From Coemansia sp. RSA 487 (lineage: Eukaryota > Kickxellomycota > Kickxellomycetes > Kickxellales > Kickxellaceae), in NCBI GenBank assembly GCA_027577595.1, contig JANBRJ010000064.1, positions 1 to 64,000 on the forward strand: a DNA stretch of 64,000 nucleotides, written 5' to 3'. Position numbers and translations under genes: made by a program. The first letter of the stretch is position 1; each line of letters begins with the position of its first letter. The notes below the pieces were generated by a model that was not told the DNA's origin, made no database searches, and saw only the letters and a list, made by a program, of their open reading frames with translations. Below are positions 60,330 to 64,000 of this stretch, piece by piece.

Positions 60330-61589
60330 TTTATTATTATTCTACCTTGTTGGCTTTAAATATTCGGGGCGGTTATTCGCTTTTTATGTAGCCGTGCTCC
60401 TTTATCCGCTTTTTATTTTGACTGTATCTTGTTGTACTAGTAAAGAATTTGTACAGTAATAAATAGCCTAGCTACTAACTGAATATCTTCTATAGAAGTA
60501 TAAACTATAAATATGCAAATAGCTAGACTGTAAAAGTAAAGACAAAAGATGAAAGAAAACACATGTTTGCTCTAACCACAACTGTCCTATTCCTCCATTC
60601 TGTTCTTAATAAAGTTGTACATTTAGAATATGTGTGTCTCTTTGAACTCCGCCTTTATACAAAATGTACAGGCTTATAAAGAAAATGTCCATTTGACACA
60701 ACAAATAGCCAAAAGAAAAAAGATTTATAGAAATAAAAAGAACACTTTATTCAAATGAGCGCACGCAATCCATAAAGAATCGCTGTTTTTTGCACATGTG
60801 GATATTTACACTCTATTGCTTAATCGAGTAAAAAAAAGAACAGATAGCACAGCATTTAATATGGCTTTTTGCCAGCTTGTTTTTATGAAAACCCTGCTAT
60901 TTAGTGCTTGGTTTAAACATTTTGCATTTTAGTGTTCTCTTTCACTGTGAAAAACAGCAAAAAGTTGGAAATATCAGCGCCTTCTCCCCTCAAGCAATTG
61001 TACATTTTGGCGTATTTTTTATTTCACAGTTAATATGTAGTAATTGCTAAACATGTTTGTTGGAACCTATGCACATGCTTACCTGCCTTCAACTTCTAAT
61101 CTACCAACGGTAATAACTATACCTCTTGAAAACGTGTAAAAAGGGAAAAACGCACCCTCAAACTTTGTACACGTATGTGTTTGTAAGGAGCCTTTCTATT
61201 TCATATTGCTTTTGCTCGATTTAGCCTTTGATCCACATGTCAGCGGATTCCTCCAGCTTGTTTTCCATTTTAATCGCCCTTATACTCTATATGTAAAGGA
61301 GGTGTTGCTAATGACAAAATCCCCTTTGAAAATATATACGTGCCCCATCTCTATCTGCGAACATGCGTGTTTTCAAAGTAAGCATGTATAAATTGGTTTG
61401 ACCTCAATACAGTGCTGACCATTTACAAATAATAGGATGGTTGAGATTTGTGACTATAAAGACACACGAGTTTTTCATTAAGAAACTAATATTTTACTAC
61501 AATTATTCTTCCTATTCTGCTCTTGAATAAATAAAAAACCCATCAAACACTTGCACAAATGATTACTACCGATAGCCAACTTATGGTCA
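60330..61589. other. AT-rich intergenic spacer
   Basis: About 1.26 kb of very AT-rich DNA without a supportable gene or RNA. Open frames are short and of AT-rich composition. Confidence 0.5.
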
Positions 61590-62030
61590 ATACTATTAAC
61601 TTGATAGCCTGTAAGAAAGTCGTGCTTTCAATAAAGTATCAATGACATTAAAGTACACATTAGCCAGTAAACAGGGAAGATGAAAGACATAGAACTGTAT
61701 TGTCTTCCTCGTAAGGTAGCTTCCAAAAAGATGAAAATAGATCCAACGAAAAAACTTTACGCAATTGTAAACAAAGGGGCTTTGGCATTCTTTTAATATT
61801 ACCAAAGCAAATCTTAGCTATGAAAAGAATATTGTGTCTGCTTATGTATTTATTGATGGCAAAATCTATGGAAATGTCAACGATGCATTTTCATTTTCCC
61901 CATATACAATTTCTAAATCTAGAAAGCCCTGTATAAGCTACGGCAAAATTTCTATTAGTCCCAAGCATACATATTTGCAATTTAATATTGACAGTGATTC
62001 CACTATTGTTGTCAAGATTCTTCCCGGCAT
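61590..62030 (+). pseudogene. Tandem ubiquitin-like family, copy E (degenerate)
   Basis: Pieces of the family appear in order in more than one frame: KKVVLSIKY, then MKDIELYCLPRK with LYAIVNKGALAFF, then NITKANLSYEKNIVSAYVFI, and finally GKISISPKHTYLQFNI with DSDSTIVVKIL. At least two frameshifts, one in a T-run near 61,793, separate them, and no clean start codon is seen. The last block is very close to copy C. It is a decayed copy on the same strand as, and 470 bases upstream of, intact copy D. Confidence 0.65.
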
Positions 62031-62500
62031 TCAGGATTGTAATTATTCAGGTATATTATTGCATTCAATTTCGCATATTTTCAAACGAGTACCATGCATT
62101 TTTTTCGCAGATGGGCACTACTTTAAGACCCGATACTAGAAATAAAATAATAATGGTTACTTCTTTCTTTGATGGGGACACAAAGCAGACATTTTCTTTA
62201 TAGTTCTCTTTGAAAAAAGCAAACAAATTTAAACAAATAAGGATTTTTTTACAGTCAAACCTACCCAGTCAATTGCGTCAGAAATTCTTTCAAACAATAC
62301 AAATAAAAATAACCAACTGTTTTTTTACGTTTTCATCAAGCATTCCATAGACAACCTATCCTGCTCGCGCAGGGAAAAGCTATAAAACCTTGAAGTGTTT
62401 CCATTCAAAATTGCATCTAACAATGCATTGACAATATTGTTTTACCTAAGGATATTTGCATATTTAATTGTTTAATTATTAGCAATACCACAAGCTAAAA
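62031..62500. other. Spacer upstream of copy D
   Basis: These 470 AT-rich bases contain the presumed promoter of copy D. No other gene is seen. Confidence 0.5.
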
Positions 62501-62989
62501 ATGAGCAAGGTCGTTGTCAGGACGGTTAGTGTTAAAACCAAGAACAAAGTCATCTTCAGCTTTGACCTAACTAACCCTAGTAACGATACAAAAATTGATG
62601 ACGTGAAGAAACTGATGCTTAGCAAGACAAGCTTGGATAAGGAGGACATTGATCTTTACCATGTTTCCTTTTACAGCAAACGAACAAAGCCATTACCAAA
62701 TATGCGGCTTAACGAGCTTGCAAAAGCCAAGCATTTGACCCTATGGTGCAACATTATAAAAGTAAAGTATCGATTTGGTTCCGCATCTAGTACATTATAT
62801 TCTTTCATCGATGACAAGGTAATGGATGATGTTGAGGAATTCCTATTCATAAAGCATATCAAGGTTCCATCTGGTAAGAAAACCAAGGCTGCCTGCAACA
62901 GTAAAGTGTTTAAACCATCCGATACATTTTTATCCTGTGGATTGGACAGTGAAATTACCATTAATGCTGAACTTGAAGACACAAAGTAA
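62501..62989 (+). CDS. Tandem ubiquitin-like-domain protein, family copy D
   Basis: This intact 162-aa protein has the same two-domain layout as copies A and C. Domain 1 (about 3-82) has RTVSVKTKNKVIFSFDLTNP, KIDDVKKLMLSKTSLD, DIDLYHVSF and the joint HLTLWCNII. Domain 2 (about 85-158) has KVKYRFG, VMDDVEEFL, then PSGKKTKAACNSKVFKPSDT and GLDSEITINAEL. The C-terminus is EDTK; there is no Gly-Gly. No signal peptide is present. It ends 70 bases from the convergent GST copy 2. Function is unknown. Confidence 0.75.
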   Translation: MSKVVVRTVSVKTKNKVIFSFDLTNPSNDTKIDDVKKLMLSKTSLDKEDIDLYHVSFYSKRTKPLPNMRLNELAKAKHLTLWCNIIKVKYRFGSASSTLYSFIDDKVMDDVEEFLFIKHIKVPSGKKTKAACNSKVFKPSDTFLSCGLDSEITINAELEDTK

Positions 62990-63059
62990 TATTTATCGTG
63001 TAGTAGCGTTTTCAGTATAATAAAAAGCTGTGTCTGGAAAACTAAACAATAAAACCACT

Positions 63060-63701
63060 TTACTCGGCAGAATACGATGCAAGAGAGGGGTTGGCCAGCA
63101 TTTTCTTGTACACCTTGTTTATTCCCGGTGTGTTTTCCTCGCTAAAGAGCTCGAGCAATTCGGGAGCCACGCTGTAAAAGGTAGAACGCATCGAGTAGAC
63201 GCCTGCAAAGGCGGCAATATCAACATACGTGGTTTCTGAGCCAAAATAGTGGCCATTGGATCCATTCTCTTTCAGCACCTTTTCGTGCATTCTGGTTACG
63301 TACCCGGCGACTGATTTAAGCTTATTCTGAAGCGCATCCTTGGCTTCTTCGTTTGCAGCAAACTTTATTTGTCCGCAAAGGTCGTTTATGTCTTTAATGT
63401 GTGAACGTAGCTCATTCTGGCGAGCCACAGCCTTTAAATCGTCTGGCTTGAAGTAAAACCCATGCTTTGCCGCTAGGTACTGCTCAATAGCCAAAGATTC
63501 GCCTAGAACAAACGGCTCATCGCTCGAAGCGCTGCTTGAGCTTTCAATAAGCACTGGGACCTTGCCGACTGGCTGTGCGTCCTTTTCTTGGGGCCAGGCT
63601 GGTGACTCCAGCTTCCAGTCAGCACCGCTTAAAGTAAGGAGCACTTTGGTTGTCTCGGCACGGGCGGCAATGGGGAAGTAGCGTAGAGTGTACGAAGACA
63701 T
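63060..63701 (-). CDS. Glutathione S-transferase, copy 2 (sigma-like)
   Basis: This 213-aa GST is paralogous to that at 34470. It opens MSSYTLRYFPIAARAETTK and has VGKVPVLIE (cis-Pro), LGESLAIEQYLA (the ES motif) and HEKVLKENGSNGHYFGSETT. Compared with copy 1 it carries a Ser-rich insertion (SSSSASSDEP) after the cis-Pro strand. It is complete and intronless, and converges on copy D of the small family. Confidence 0.92.
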   Translation of the reverse strand: MSSYTLRYFPIAARAETTKVLLTLSGADWKLESPAWPQEKDAQPVGKVPVLIESSSSASSDEPFVLGESLAIEQYLAAKHGFYFKPDDLKAVARQNELRSHIKDINDLCGQIKFAANEEAKDALQNKLKSVAGYVTRMHEKVLKENGSNGHYFGSETTYVDIAAFAGVYSMRSTFYSVAPELLELFSEENTPGINKVYKKMLANPSLASYSAE

Positions 63702-64000
63702 AGTTTGCTTTAATTGAGCAGAAATACGGCTAGTTTATTTTGAAAGAAATAGGGACAATTACTACTTTGTAGAAAACCAAAAAGAGGATATGGATAGCTT
63801 TTTCGAAACAACATTGGCGTGTCCTATGGGCTTTTTATAAGGCTAGCATTATATATTTCGGAATCAATATCACTGCCAGGAAGCTCCAAAATGGTGATGA
63901 CGTCGGCATGTTTTCCTTTTTGAAATTGCACATGTATTGTTTGGCTATGCCAAATCCTATTTTCTCTTTATCCTTCTGAAAGAAACCCCCCATTGTCCAA
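63702..64000. other. GST copy 2 promoter and window end
   Basis: 299 bases upstream of the GST start. No further gene is seen before the window ends. Confidence 0.4.

Noticed and set aside
60330-61589. CRISPR-like or tandem-repeat structure in the AT-rich spacer
   Set aside because: No regularly spaced repeat was found; only simple AT-rich sequence.

Overview
The window looks like nuclear DNA from an early-diverging fungus, most likely Kickxellomycotina (Coemansia-like); this assignment is inferred from gene content, not from a marker gene. Genes are compact and mostly intron-free. The introns that can be placed are short GT-AG introns of about 104-340 bp. Coding regions are clearly richer in G and C than the AT-rich spacers. 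Fungal signatures include a CBM19-like secreted chitin-binding protein, a GH81 beta-1,3-glucanase, a fungal-type DAHP synthase and a PMP47/ANT1-type peroxisomal carrier. Alongside these are genes that yeasts lack but animals have: INTS11 (Integrator), Zwilch (kinetochore RZZ complex), a kinesin-10 with a helix-hairpin-helix tail, RAB3GAP2, MAT2B, TRAX and NSRP1.

Layout. 1-5.2 kb: tRNA-Leu(AAG), FEN1, DAHP synthase (with a Gcn4-type TGAGTCA element upstream) and an enoyl-CoA isomerase ending in SKI. 5.9-17.4 kb: three paralogous MFS transporters (the first has an intron), interleaved with an unknown membrane protein, DPH6, a GT25-like glycosyltransferase and RAB3GAP2. 18-30 kb: NSRP1, INTS11, CBM19-like protein, peroxisomal carrier, an unknown protein, ARL2 and Zwilch. 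31-41.4 kb: three long-chain acyl-CoA synthetases, a second identical tRNA-Leu, a GST and a membrane-anchored UMP-CMP kinase. 42-46.5 kb: a 2H phosphoesterase, then an AT-rich block with three copies of an unrecognised small protein family. 46.5-60.3 kb: a secreted T/Q-rich protein, GH81, kinesin-10, TRAX, an ACS-family MFS transporter, a DM9 protein, the divergent pair MAT2B/LCMT1 and a four-TM protein. 60.3-64 kb: an AT-rich block with one decayed and one intact copy of the small family, and a second GST.

The best candidate for something undescribed is the small family at 43.0-45.3 kb and 61.6-63.0 kb. I read each protein (about 165 aa) as two ubiquitin-like beta-grasp domains in tandem, without a C-terminal di-glycine. 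There are three intact and two broken copies in this window.

Themes that connect genes: peroxisomal/acyl-CoA metabolism (three acyl-CoA synthetases, the isomerase and the carrier); SAM and protein methylation (MAT2B and LCMT1 from one divergent promoter region); and mitosis/microtubules (ARL2 next to Zwilch, plus kinesin-10). Many starts below were moved from an upstream non-ATG codon to the first sensible ATG. Two upstream coding exons of the third acyl-CoA synthetase were reconstructed by homology and splice sites.
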